Source of the DNA: Halarchaeum grantii
GTDB lineage: Archaea; Halobacteriota; Halobacteria; Halobacteriales; Halobacteriaceae
Direction: 5' to 3'
Length of the DNA stretch: 64,000 nucleotides
Assembly (NCBI RefSeq): GCF_014647455.2
Contig: NZ_BMPF01000001.1
Coordinates: 248,001 to 312,000, forward strand
The position numbers and the translations under genes are program-made. This document shows positions 42,034-49,727 of this stretch, piece after piece. How positions within the stretch are numbered: position 1 is the first letter of the stretch; every line of letters starts with the position of its first letter. The notes below the pieces were generated by a model. The model was not told the origin of the DNA. It worked only from the letters and a program-made list of their open reading frames with translations, and ran no database searches.

Positions 42034-42043
42034 GTGTATAATG
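42034..42043 (-). promoter_or_regulatory. Promoter of the micro-ORF/gfo6 transcript
   Basis: Minus strand 'cattatacac', one of the best TATA boxes in the window, predicts a start at about 42014, the ATG of the 25-residue ORF rather than that of gfo6. Confidence 0.6.
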
Positions 42044-42108
42044 ATTACTCGGATTCGAGTATCTCCTAACGGTTTCGAATCCGGCAGGAACGAGCCGAGG
42101 GGGCGACG

Positions 42109-43215
42109 TCAGACGTCGACCCACTCGCGCTTCGCGTCGCTGCGCTCGATGGCGTCGAGGGCGCGCTGGACGCCGAGCCCCTCCACGAACCCGGGCGCGT
42201 AGTCCGTCTCGCCGGCGGCGGCCGCCGAGAGGAACTCGTAGTTCTCGTGGACGAACGTGTGCTCCCACCCGAGGACGTGGCCGGGCGGCCACCAGTGCTC
42301 GACGTAGGGGTCGTCCTCGTCGGTGACGAGCACGCGCTGGAAGCCCCGGTCGTCCTCGAGGAGGACGTCGAGCTCGTTCAGGCGCTCGAGGTCGAACTTC
42401 ACGGAGCCCTTCGAGCCGTTGATTTCGATGGTGTTCGCGTTCTTCCGGCCGTTCGCGTACCGCGTCGCCTCGAAGGTGCCCATCGCGCCGTTCGCGAACT
42501 CGACCTGCGCGCTGTAGGCGTCGTCGACGGTGACGGGCCGCGTCTCGTCCTCGCCCGGGACGGGGCGCTCGTCGACGAACGTCTGCAGGTGCCCGGAGAC
42601 GCTCGTGAGGTCGTCCACGAGGAAGCGCGCGAGGTCGATGCTGTGCGCGCCGAGGTCGCCGAGCGCGCCGCTCCCCGCCGTGTCGGCGTCCATGCGCCAC
42701 GTCCACGGCGCCTCCGGGTCGCTCAGCCAGTCCTGCAGGTAGTTCGCGCGGACGTGGCGAATCTCCCCGAGCTCGCCCGCCTCGATGAGGTTCTTCGCGT
42801 ACTGGATGGCGGGCACGAAGCGATAGTTGAACGCCGTCGCGGCGACGGCGTCGCTCTCGGCGGCGGCTTCGGCCATGCGTTCGGCGCCCTCGAGCGTCGG
42901 CGCGAGCGGCTTCTCACAGAGGACGTGCACGTCGTTCTCCAAGGCGTAGACGGACGGCTCGACGTGGACGCTGTTCGGGCCGAGGTTGTAGAAGACGTCC
43001 ACTTGGTCGATGGCGTCCGCCCAGTCCGTGACGACGCGGTCGAAGCCGAGGCGCTCGGCGGCCTCGCTCGCGGCGTCCTCGTCGCGGCCGCAGACGACGT
43101 CGAGCGACGTCTCGGGGGCGTCCGGGAAGAACGTCGGGAGGCGCTGGAGGGCGTTCGCGTGTGCCTTCCCCATGAACTTGTAGCCCAGAATCCCGACGGA
43201 GAGTTCCGCACTCAT
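42109..43215 (-). CDS. Gfo/Idh/MocA-family oxidoreductase
   Basis: 368 residues. NAD-binding 'VGILGYKFMGKAHANAL' at the start, catalytic-Lys motif 'LCEKPLAPTLEGAERM', then 'DLGAHSIDLARFLVDD' and 'IEINGSKGSVKFDLERLNEL' of the C-terminal domain; 'WWPPGHVLGWEHTFVHENY' near the end is typical of sugar- or inositol-dehydrogenase-like members. Paralogous in fold to Gfo6 but of a different subfamily. An SD-like 'GGAGGTG' eight bases upstream supports the ATG. Likely acts with the epimerase gene upstream on a sugar or polyol. Confidence 0.87.
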   Translation of the reverse strand: MSAELSVGILGYKFMGKAHANALQRLPTFFPDAPETSLDVVCGRDEDAASEAAERLGFDRVVTDWADAIDQVDVFYNLGPNSVHVEPSVYALENDVHVLCEKPLAPTLEGAERMAEAAAESDAVAATAFNYRFVPAIQYAKNLIEAGELGEIRHVRANYLQDWLSDPEAPWTWRMDADTAGSGALGDLGAHSIDLARFLVDDLTSVSGHLQTFVDERPVPGEDETRPVTVDDAYSAQVEFANGAMGTFEATRYANGRKNANTIEINGSKGSVKFDLERLNELDVLLEDDRGFQRVLVTDEDDPYVEHWWPPGHVLGWEHTFVHENYEFLSAAAAGETDYAPGFVEGLGVQRALDAIERSDAKREWVDV

Positions 43216-43364
43216 GCCGAGACACCTCCGTGCGGTCGAGAGGGCATACTCGCGCCCACGGCGCGAGTTTCACGCGAACGCTCCGCGTTCGCACCTTTTT
43301 CTCCCGTGTTTTTGCACCGAGTGTTCGGCTCCGCCGACCCGAGGTGGAAAAAGACGGCACTCAT
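43212..43364 (-). CDS. Possible 50-residue bridging ORF
   Basis: An open frame that exactly joins the two flanking genes: its ATG overlaps the epimerase stop (ATGA) and its TGA overlaps the Gfo ATG (ATGA). The product ('MSAVFFHLGSAEPNTRCKNT' at the start) is basic, unlike typical halophilic proteins, and is partly encoded by hairpin sequence at 43274-43292. It may be a real small protein, a coupling device, or chance translation of a palindromic intergenic element. Confidence 0.3.
   Translation of the reverse strand: MSAVFFHLGSAEPNTRCKNTGEKGANAERSRETRAVGASMPSRPHGGVSA
43274..43292. repeat. Perfect hairpin in epimerase-Gfo gap
   Basis: 'GCGAACGC-TCC-GCGTTCGC', an eight-base stem with a three-base loop, of the same style as 13204-13251. 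A weaker 'TCGGC-TCC-GCCGA' follows at 43325-43337. T- and A-runs nearby ('ctttttctc', 'ggaaaaaga') could terminate transcription on either strand. Confidence 0.65.
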
Positions 43365-44329
43365 GCCCAGTACGCCTCCCCGGGCTGCGTCTCGAAGACG
43401 GCGCGCTGGAGGACGTCGACGGCCTTCTCGAGGCCCTCGCGGCCGGAGGTGAGCGCGTCCTCGTGCTCGATGGAGAGCGCGCCCTCGTAGCCGACCATGC
43501 GGAGCGTGGAGACGACGTCCTTCCAGTGCTCCTCGCCGTGCCCGTATCCGATGGAGCGGAAGAGCCACGACCGGTCCGCGACGTCCGCGTAGCTCGTGGT
43601 GTCGAGGACGCCCTTCGTGCGGGCGTTGGCCTCGTAGACCTTCGTGTCCTTCGCGTGGAAGTGGTGGATGGCGTCGCGCTCGCCGAGGAAGCGGATGGCC
43701 TCAACGACGTCGATGCCCTGCCAGTAGAGGTGCGAGGGGTCGAAGTTCGCGCCGATGCGCTCGTTCGTCGCCTCGCGGAGCGCGAGCAGGCTCTCGGGCT
43801 CGTAGACGAGCATGTTCGGATGCATTTCGAGAGCGACGTTCACGCCGCGCTCGTCGGCGTACTCGGCGAGGTCGCGCCAGTAGGGTATCGCGACCTCCTC
43901 CCACTGGTAGTCGAGGGCGTCGGCGTGCTCGGGCGGCCACGGCGCCGTGATCCAGTTCGGGACGCTCGCGTCGGGGCTCCCGCCGGGGAGCCCGGAGAAC
44001 GTCGTGACGGTATCGACGTCGAGTTCGGCGGCGAGCTCGATGGCCTCGCGGAGCTCCGTGTCGGCGCGCGCGGCGCGCTCCTCGTCCGGGTGGAGCGGAT
44101 TGTTGTGCGTCGCGAGCGCGGAGATGCGGAGGTCGCGGCTCTCGACGGCCTCACGGACGTCGGCGCGTGCGTCCGCGTCGTCGAGGAGGGCCGCGCGGTC
44201 CGCGTGGTCGTCGCCGACGAACCCGCCGGTCCCGATCTCGACGGCGCCGACGCCGAGGTCGGCGAGATAGTCGAGGGCTTCTTCGAGCGGTTGGTCCCCG
44301 AGGGGGACGGTGAGTACACCGATATCCAT
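43361..44329 (-). CDS. Sugar phosphate isomerase/epimerase (xylose isomerase-like TIM barrel)
   Basis: 322 residues from the ATG at 44327-44329; an ATG 15 bases upstream is also possible. AP-endonuclease-2-type TIM barrel with metal ligands in 'VALEMHPNMLVY' (Glu), 'ANFDPSHLYWQG' (Asp, His), 'IHHFHAKDTKVY' (His) and 'LSIEHEDAL' (Glu). This family (IolE/IolH-like) epimerises, isomerises or dehydrates sugars and inositols. Upstream of a Gfo/Idh/MocA gene, so the pair probably oxidises and rearranges the same substrate. Confidence 0.85.
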   Translation of the reverse strand: MDIGVLTVPLGDQPLEEALDYLADLGVGAVEIGTGGFVGDDHADRAALLDDADARADVREAVESRDLRISALATHNNPLHPDEERAARADTELREAIELAAELDVDTVTTFSGLPGGSPDASVPNWITAPWPPEHADALDYQWEEVAIPYWRDLAEYADERGVNVALEMHPNMLVYEPESLLALREATNERIGANFDPSHLYWQGIDVVEAIRFLGERDAIHHFHAKDTKVYEANARTKGVLDTTSYADVADRSWLFRSIGYGHGEEHWKDVVSTLRMVGYEGALSIEHEDALTSGREGLEKAVDVLQRAVFETQPGEAYWA

Positions 44330-44352
44330 GGTAGAGGTATCCATGCAGTATT

Positions 44353-44362
44353 GGATAAGGAT
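44353..44362 (-). promoter_or_regulatory. Promoter of epimerase gene
   Basis: Minus strand 'aatccttatcc' gives a predicted start about 44333, a few bases before the preferred ATG. Confidence 0.5.
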
Positions 44363-44511
44363 TTTCATGACGGTTACGCTGGACCCGTATTCTCCGGCGA
44401 TGTCGGAGGACGGTTCGTCCGGACGACGACCAATATACCGTATCTCGCTATATCGAATGCCGACGCGCCAGGCGACGGCTCTCCAACGTGGCGAAACGCG
44501 AGAAACAGGCG

Positions 44512-45111
44512 TTACTCGTCGAGGAGCTCGTAGAAGAGCGTCTCGTACTCCTCGGGGTCGAGGTCGGCGAGGAGCGCGTCGAGTTCGCGCTCGTACCCCT
44601 CGAGGTCCGCGAGGAGTGCGTCGTACTTGTCGCTGTTCTCGAGCGCCGAGCGGGGTTTCTGTGACTCGAGGACGGCGCGCTTCTTCGACGCGGCGAAGTA
44701 CTCCGTGACCACGCGGTCGTACTCGTCGAGCGAGAGGAGACGCTCGACGACCGAGCGGAGGTCGTCGCGGCCGACCGGCTTCGTGAGGTAGTCGTCGAAC
44801 TCCATCTCGACGATGTCGAAGTCCGGATCGACGCCGGTGACCATCGCGACGCGGCAGTCGTAGTCGGCATCGCGGATGCGCTCGAGAACCTCGTCGCCCG
44901 ACAGCCCCGGCATGTGTCTGTCGAGGAGGACGACGTCGACGTCCCCGTCCATCTTCTCGAGGGCCTCCTCGCCGCTCGTCGCCGACCGCACCTCGTAGTC
45001 GTCGTCCAGCCAGATGGCGAACGCCTCCGGGATGCGCTCCTCGTCGTCGACGACCATGACGACCGGCTCCTCGTCGTCCGTCGAGGGGTCGGGCGCGCTC
45101 GCCGTGCTCAT
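44512..45111 (-). CDS. Response regulator with HalX domain
   Basis: 199 residues. Receiver domain (about 16-125): acidic pocket 'VVDDEER', phospho-acceptor Asp64 in 'VVLLDRHMPG', and Lys111 in 'DYLTKPVG'. The C-terminal 70 residues form a HalX domain ('LLSLDEYDRVVTEYFAASKK', 'YDALLADLEGYERELDALLA'), a haloarchaeal coiled-coil output module of unknown mechanism; there is no DNA-binding domain. Its ATG overlaps the stop of the histidine kinase gene, its obvious partner. Confidence 0.92.
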   Translation of the reverse strand: MSTASAPDPSTDDEEPVVMVVDDEERIPEAFAIWLDDDYEVRSATSGEEALEKMDGDVDVVLLDRHMPGLSGDEVLERIRDADYDCRVAMVTGVDPDFDIVEMEFDDYLTKPVGRDDLRSVVERLLSLDEYDRVVTEYFAASKKRAVLESQKPRSALENSDKYDALLADLEGYERELDALLADLDPEEYETLFYELLDE

Positions 45112-46217
45112 CGCTCCCCCACCTCGTGGCCCGCGGTAGCGCCGTGGAACTCGAAGCGCGCGCCCCCCGTCTCGCCGGCCGTCGCCGACACGGACCACCC
45201 GTGGGCGTCCGCGATCTCCGCGACGATGCTGAGGCCGAACCCGGTCCCGGACTCGTCGGTCGTGTAGCCGTACTCGAAGAGGTCCTCGGTCGTTTCCGTA
45301 CCGAACCCCGGGCCGTCGTCCGCGACGTAGAAGCCGTCGGGGAGCGTGCCGACCCGCACCGTGACGTCCGCGCCAGCGTGCTGGACGGCGTTCCGGAAGA
45401 GGTTCTGGAGGAGCGTCTCCAGCCGCTCGCGGTCGGCGCGGACGTTCCCGACGTCGGCCTCGACGTCGAGCGTCGCCGTCTCGACGCGCGCCGTCCGCCA
45501 CGCCGCCCGCGCGACGTCGGGGAGCGCGACCATCGCGGTTTCGCCGATCGTCTTCCCCTGTTTCGCGAGCGTCAACACGTCGTCGATGAGCGCGTCCATC
45601 CGGTCGAGCGTTGTGTCCAGTTCGTCGAAGAGTTCGTCGGTCCCGTACTGGGATTCGAGTATGGAGACGTCGGCCTTCGCGGTCTGGAGCGGGTCGCGCA
45701 GGTCGTGGCTCACGATGGACGCGAAGCGCTCGAGCTGCTCGTTCTGGCGCTCGAGTTCGCGCTCGCGCTCGACGCGGTCGGTGACGTCGCGCATGATCCC
45801 GGAGAAGACGCGCTCGCCGTCGTAACGGTGCTCCTCGAAGGTGATGGAGAGCTGGACCTCGTGGCCGTCGGCGTGCTTCGCGGGGAGTTCGACGTCCCGC
45901 CAGTCGAGCGTGCGCTCGCCCGTCTCGAGGTAGCGTGCGATCGCCTCGTGGTGGGCGTCCCGGAAGCGCTCGGGCATAATCGTCGTCAGCGGCTCCCCGA
46001 CGAGCTCGTCGGGCTCGTAGCCGAAGACGCGCTCGACCGAGCGGTTGGCGAAGAGGATGCGGCTGTTCTCGTCGATGGAGACGATGGCGTCGGAGCCGTT
46101 CTCGACGAGCGCCTCGAAGAACTCCTTATCGAGGACGCCGGGTTCCACGTTCCCGCTCTCGTCGAGGACGGTCGAGTCGGAATCGTCGGCGTCCGACGGC
46201 GGGCCTGAAGATGACAT
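45108..46217 (-). CDS. PAS-domain sensor histidine kinase
   Basis: 369 residues, no membrane helix, so cytoplasmic. PAS domain (about 32-145: 'SDAIVSIDENSRILFANRSV', 'GEPLTTIMPERFRDAHHEAI'), a linking coiled coil ('RERELERQNEQLERF'), the H-box 'FASIVSHDLRDPLQTAKA' with His171, and HATPase motifs 'LLQNLFRNAVQHAG' (N-box), 'VADDGPGF' (G1) and 'GTGFGLSIVAEIADAHG' (G2). Signal unknown. Co-translated with the HalX regulator; flanked by sugar genes, which hints at control by carbon or redox state but does not show it. Confidence 0.93.
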   Translation of the reverse strand: MSSSGPPSDADDSDSTVLDESGNVEPGVLDKEFFEALVENGSDAIVSIDENSRILFANRSVERVFGYEPDELVGEPLTTIMPERFRDAHHEAIARYLETGERTLDWRDVELPAKHADGHEVQLSITFEEHRYDGERVFSGIMRDVTDRVERERELERQNEQLERFASIVSHDLRDPLQTAKADVSILESQYGTDELFDELDTTLDRMDALIDDVLTLAKQGKTIGETAMVALPDVARAAWRTARVETATLDVEADVGNVRADRERLETLLQNLFRNAVQHAGADVTVRVGTLPDGFYVADDGPGFGTETTEDLFEYGYTTDESGTGFGLSIVAEIADAHGWSVSATAGETGGARFEFHGATAGHEVGER

Positions 46218-46255
46218 GCGGAGTCTAAATCGCGTGGTCGTACGACTCTCGGGAC

Positions 46256-46266
46256 GACTATAGCTA
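46256..46266 (-). promoter_or_regulatory. Promoter of histidine kinase/HalX operon
   Basis: Minus strand 'aaatagctatag', just outside the GH3 stop, predicts a start about 46235 and a short leader. Confidence 0.45.
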
Positions 46267-46276
46267 TTTCGGCACG

Positions 46277-48385
46277 TCAGCGCGTCGCCGCGAGTTCGAG
46301 GCGGGCGTCGCGCGACGACCGCCCGACGACGAGCGCGTACTCGCCCGGCGGCGTCGTCCAGCCCGCGCCCTCGTCGTAGACGTCGAAGGCGTGTTCGGCG
46401 AGGTCGACCGAGGCCTCGACGCGCTCGCCCGCGGGCACCTCGACGCTCGCGAACCCGGCGAGCTCGCGCGGCGGGCGCTCGACCTCCCCGTCCTCGGGGG
46501 GCTCGACGTACAGTTGGACGACCTCGCGGCCGTCGCACTCCGACGCGTTCTCCACGGTGACGTGGACGGTCCCGTCCGCGAGGTCGGCGTCGACGTACTC
46601 GTAGTCGGCGTAGGACTCCCCGTGCCCGAACGGGTACGTCGGCTCGACCCCCTCGCGGTCGAGGTGGCGGTAGCCGACGAAGACTCCCTCGTCGTAGTGG
46701 ACGACGCCGTCCTCGCCGGGATAGCGCCGCTCGTCCCCGCTCGTCGGATACGCCGACTCGGGCGCGAACGTCACCGGGAGGCGGCCCGACGGGTCGGCGT
46801 CGCCGTAGAGGACGGCGGCGAGCGCGTCGCCGTGCGCCTGCCCCGGATACCAGTTCTCGACGACGGCGTCGACGTCGTCGCGCCACGGGAGTTCGACCGG
46901 CCCGCTGGAGTTGACGACGACGACGGTCCTGTCGGTGGCGTCCGCCACCGCCTCGACGAGGTCGTCCTGTCGTCCCGGGAGGCGGAGGCTCTCGCGGTCC
47001 ATCGCCTCCGTCGCGGTGTCGCGCACGCAGACGACCGCGACGTCGGCCTCGGCGGCCGCCGCGAGCGCGTCCGCCATCTCGGGGTCGCGGGTCGAGGCGT
47101 CCGCCGTCTCCTCGTCGGCGCCCTCCAGCAGGTCGAACATCGAGACGGCCTCGACGGGCGGCAGACCGTACGCGACGCTGACGGGGCCGTCCGCGCGCGA
47201 CGTCACGGCGTCCGCCGGCGTGGACTGCACGACGGGGGTCGTCTCCGAGGAGCCGCCGCCCCCGAGGACGGCCGCGTCGACGTTCGGACCGACGAGCGCG
47301 ACGGCCGCGTCGTCCGCGAGCGGGAGGACGCCGTCGTTCTTCAGGAGGACGGTCGCGCGCTCGGCGACGCGCCGTGCGAGCCGGCGGTGCTCGGGCGTGT
47401 CCACCGCCCCCTCCGTTCGAGAGCCGTCGAGGCGGCCGATGTCCGCCAGCTGTCGGAGGACGCGCTCGGCCATGTCGTCGAGGCGCGCGTCGGGGACCGT
47501 GCCGTCGCGGACCCGCTCGGCGAGCACCTCGGCGAAGCGCTCACAGGACGCGGCGTCCGGCATGCCGCGCGCGAGCTCCTCGGGCATCTCCACGGGGCCG
47601 TCCTCGGCGTCCGCGTCGCCGGGCAGCATCTCGCCCATCGGGACGCCCGGCATCTCGACGTCGAGGCCGCCGTTCGCGGCGGCCGCCGCGTCCTCGGTGC
47701 CGAACCAGTCGGAGACGACGTAGCCCTCGAAGCCCCACTCGCCCTTCAGGACGTTCCGGAGGAGGCGCGCGTGGTCGCTCATCCGCGTGCCGTTCACGCC
47801 GTTGTACGCGGTCATGACCGACCCCGCGCCGGCGTCGACGGCTGCGCGAAACGACGGCAAGTAGAGTTCGCGGAGCGCGCGCTCGGAGACGTCGGCGCTG
47901 ACCGACGCCCGATAGCGCTCCTGACTGTTCGCGACGTAGTGCTTCGGCGTCGCGACGACGTCCTCGGACTCGATGCCGCGCGTGACGGCGGCGGCGAACG
48001 CCGCCGAGTGCACGGGGTCCTCGCTGAAGTACTCGAAGTTCCGGCCGTTCTGCGGGACGCGAATCAGGTTCGTCCCCGGACCGAGGAGGGCGTCGGCGTC
48101 CATGCCGTTCGTCTCACGGCCGAGCGCCGCGCCGTGCGTCTCCGCGAGGTCGGTGTCGAACGTCGCGGCGAGCGCGAGCGGCGCGGGGAACGCCGTCGCC
48201 TCCTCGCCGGGGACGCGCACGCCGAGCGGGCCGTCCACCATCCGAAGCGGGGGCACGTCGAGGCGTTCGATACCCCGAACGTAGCCCGTCGCGCGGTCCG
48301 ACGGGTCGCTCGCGCCGTGCGTCAGCGCGACTGTCTCCTCGAGCGTCAGTTCGTCGACGAGGTCGCGGACGGAGCGCTCGCTCAT
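46277..48385 (-). CDS. Glycoside hydrolase family 3 beta-glucosidase
   Basis: 702 residues in the usual GH3 order: TIM-barrel-like domain (1-290), alpha/beta sandwich (310-520) and C-terminal fibronectin III-like domain (about 590-695). Nucleophile Asp226 sits in 'GYVVSDWFGTED'; 'KHYVANSQERYR' and 'GPGTNLIRVPQNGRNFEYFS' are substrate-site segments. No signal peptide, so it works inside the cell on imported beta-glucosides or xylosides. Specificity cannot be read directly. Downstream of the alcohol dehydrogenase gene by 48 bases. Confidence 0.93.
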   Translation of the reverse strand: MSERSVRDLVDELTLEETVALTHGASDPSDRATGYVRGIERLDVPPLRMVDGPLGVRVPGEEATAFPAPLALAATFDTDLAETHGAALGRETNGMDADALLGPGTNLIRVPQNGRNFEYFSEDPVHSAAFAAAVTRGIESEDVVATPKHYVANSQERYRASVSADVSERALRELYLPSFRAAVDAGAGSVMTAYNGVNGTRMSDHARLLRNVLKGEWGFEGYVVSDWFGTEDAAAAANGGLDVEMPGVPMGEMLPGDADAEDGPVEMPEELARGMPDAASCERFAEVLAERVRDGTVPDARLDDMAERVLRQLADIGRLDGSRTEGAVDTPEHRRLARRVAERATVLLKNDGVLPLADDAAVALVGPNVDAAVLGGGGSSETTPVVQSTPADAVTSRADGPVSVAYGLPPVEAVSMFDLLEGADEETADASTRDPEMADALAAAAEADVAVVCVRDTATEAMDRESLRLPGRQDDLVEAVADATDRTVVVVNSSGPVELPWRDDVDAVVENWYPGQAHGDALAAVLYGDADPSGRLPVTFAPESAYPTSGDERRYPGEDGVVHYDEGVFVGYRHLDREGVEPTYPFGHGESYADYEYVDADLADGTVHVTVENASECDGREVVQLYVEPPEDGEVERPPRELAGFASVEVPAGERVEASVDLAEHAFDVYDEGAGWTTPPGEYALVVGRSSRDARLELAATR

Positions 48386-48433
48386 GTCGGGAGCGCGTCC
48401 GCCGACGGCAAAGCCGTTCGGGTCGCGGCGACC

Positions 48434-49471
48434 TCAGACCTTCACGAGGACCTTCACGGCGTCGCGCTCGTCCATCGCGCGATAGCCCTCGGGGATACCC
48501 TCCAAGTCGACGGTCTTCGTGAAGATGGGCGACGGGTCGAGCGTCCCCTGCAGGACGTCCGCCATGAGGTCGTCGACGTACTTTCGGACGGGGGCGACGC
48601 CGCCCTCGAGGCCGACGTTCTTCCGGAAGGCCTTCTCGAGGAACGCCGCCTCGTCGACGCCCTCGGGGACGCCGACGAACCCGACGGTCCCGCCGGGTCG
48701 CGCGACGTCGAAGGCGGTATCCATCGAGGACTCCGCGCCCACGCACTCGAGGACGTGGTTCGCGCCGCCGTACGTCAGCTCCGTCGCGCGCTCGACCGCC
48801 TCCTCGCCGCGCGCCGCGACGGTCTCCGTCGCGCCGAACTCCTCGGCGATCTCCAGCCTGTCCTCGTGGTGGCCCATCGCGACGATCCGCTCGGCGCCGA
48901 GGCGGTCCGCGGCGAGCACGCCACAGAGCCCGACCGCGCCGTCGCCGACGACGACGGCGGTGTCGCCGGGGCCGACGCCCGCGCTCACAGCCGCGTGGTG
49001 ACCCGTACACATGACGTCCGTCAGCGGGAGGAGCGACTCCAGCACGTCCTCGTCGTCCGCGTAGCGCTCGGGGACGCGCACGAGCGTGCCGTCCGCGAAC
49101 GGCGCGCGCACCTTCTCGCCCTGCGCGCCGTCGTGCTCGCCCGCCCAGCCCTTCTCCTCGACGCAGGAGGTGTAGAGGCCCTTCCGGCAGAACTCGCACT
49201 CGCCACAGGAGATGGCGAACGGCGCGAGCACGCGGTCGCCCGGGCGGACGCTCGTCACGTCGTCGCCGACCTCCTCGACGACGCCCATCGGCTCGTGGCC
49301 GGTGCGCCCGGGCGTCGGGTAGTCGCTCTCGCCGCGATAGAACCAGAGGTCGGAGCCACAGACGGCGGTGTGCGTGATGCGGACGACGGCGTCCGTCGAC
49401 TCCTCGATCTCGGGGTCGGGAACTTCCTCGACGCGGACGTCGCGTTCGCCGTGGTAGACAGCGGCCTTCAT
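48434..49471 (-). CDS. Zinc-dependent medium-chain alcohol dehydrogenase
   Basis: 345 residues from the ATG at 49469-49471. Catalytic zinc ligands Cys38 and His59 (with Glu60) in 'VCGSDLW' and 'GRTGHEPMG'; structural zinc Cys89, Cys92, Cys95 and Cys103; cofactor fold 'TAVVVGDGAVGLCGVLAADR'. The 'SCGECEFCRKGLYTSC' pattern and the absence of a membrane or export signal fit a cytosolic alcohol/sorbitol-type dehydrogenase, perhaps glutathione-independent aldehyde handling. Substrate open. Probably co-transcribed with the GH3 gene. Confidence 0.9.
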   Translation of the reverse strand: MKAAVYHGERDVRVEEVPDPEIEESTDAVVRITHTAVCGSDLWFYRGESDYPTPGRTGHEPMGVVEEVGDDVTSVRPGDRVLAPFAISCGECEFCRKGLYTSCVEEKGWAGEHDGAQGEKVRAPFADGTLVRVPERYADDEDVLESLLPLTDVMCTGHHAAVSAGVGPGDTAVVVGDGAVGLCGVLAADRLGAERIVAMGHHEDRLEIAEEFGATETVAARGEEAVERATELTYGGANHVLECVGAESSMDTAFDVARPGGTVGFVGVPEGVDEAAFLEKAFRKNVGLEGGVAPVRKYVDDLMADVLQGTLDPSPIFTKTVDLEGIPEGYRAMDERDAVKVLVKV

Positions 49472-49539
49472 ACGCGGGACTTCCACGGGCACGAGGAAAA
49501 AGCCATCCGCCCCGGCAGGGCGTTCCGTCTACGGGCGGG

Positions 49540-49727
49540 TCACTCCCGCTCGTCGTTCTGCGGCCCCTCGCCGTCGCTCGGACCCGCAAAGCTCACGGCT
49601 CACTCCCGCTCGCTCGTCCCGCGGATGCTCACTCGCGTTCGGCTCCCCGCGTCCCGCGTGTCGCTAGCGTCCGCTCACTCCCGCTCGACGTTCTGCGGCC
49701 CCTCGCTGTCGCTCGGGCCCGCAAAGG
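49540..49727. repeat. Tandem duplication of the helicase gene's 3' end
   Basis: Bases 49541-49591 match 49676-49726 at 48 of 51 positions, 135 bases apart (a multiple of three). The shorter core 'cactcccgctcg' occurs a third time at 49601. Copy 49676 encodes the helicase C-terminus and stop; the downstream copy would encode nearly the same 17 residues and a stop in the same frame. Confidence 0.8.
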
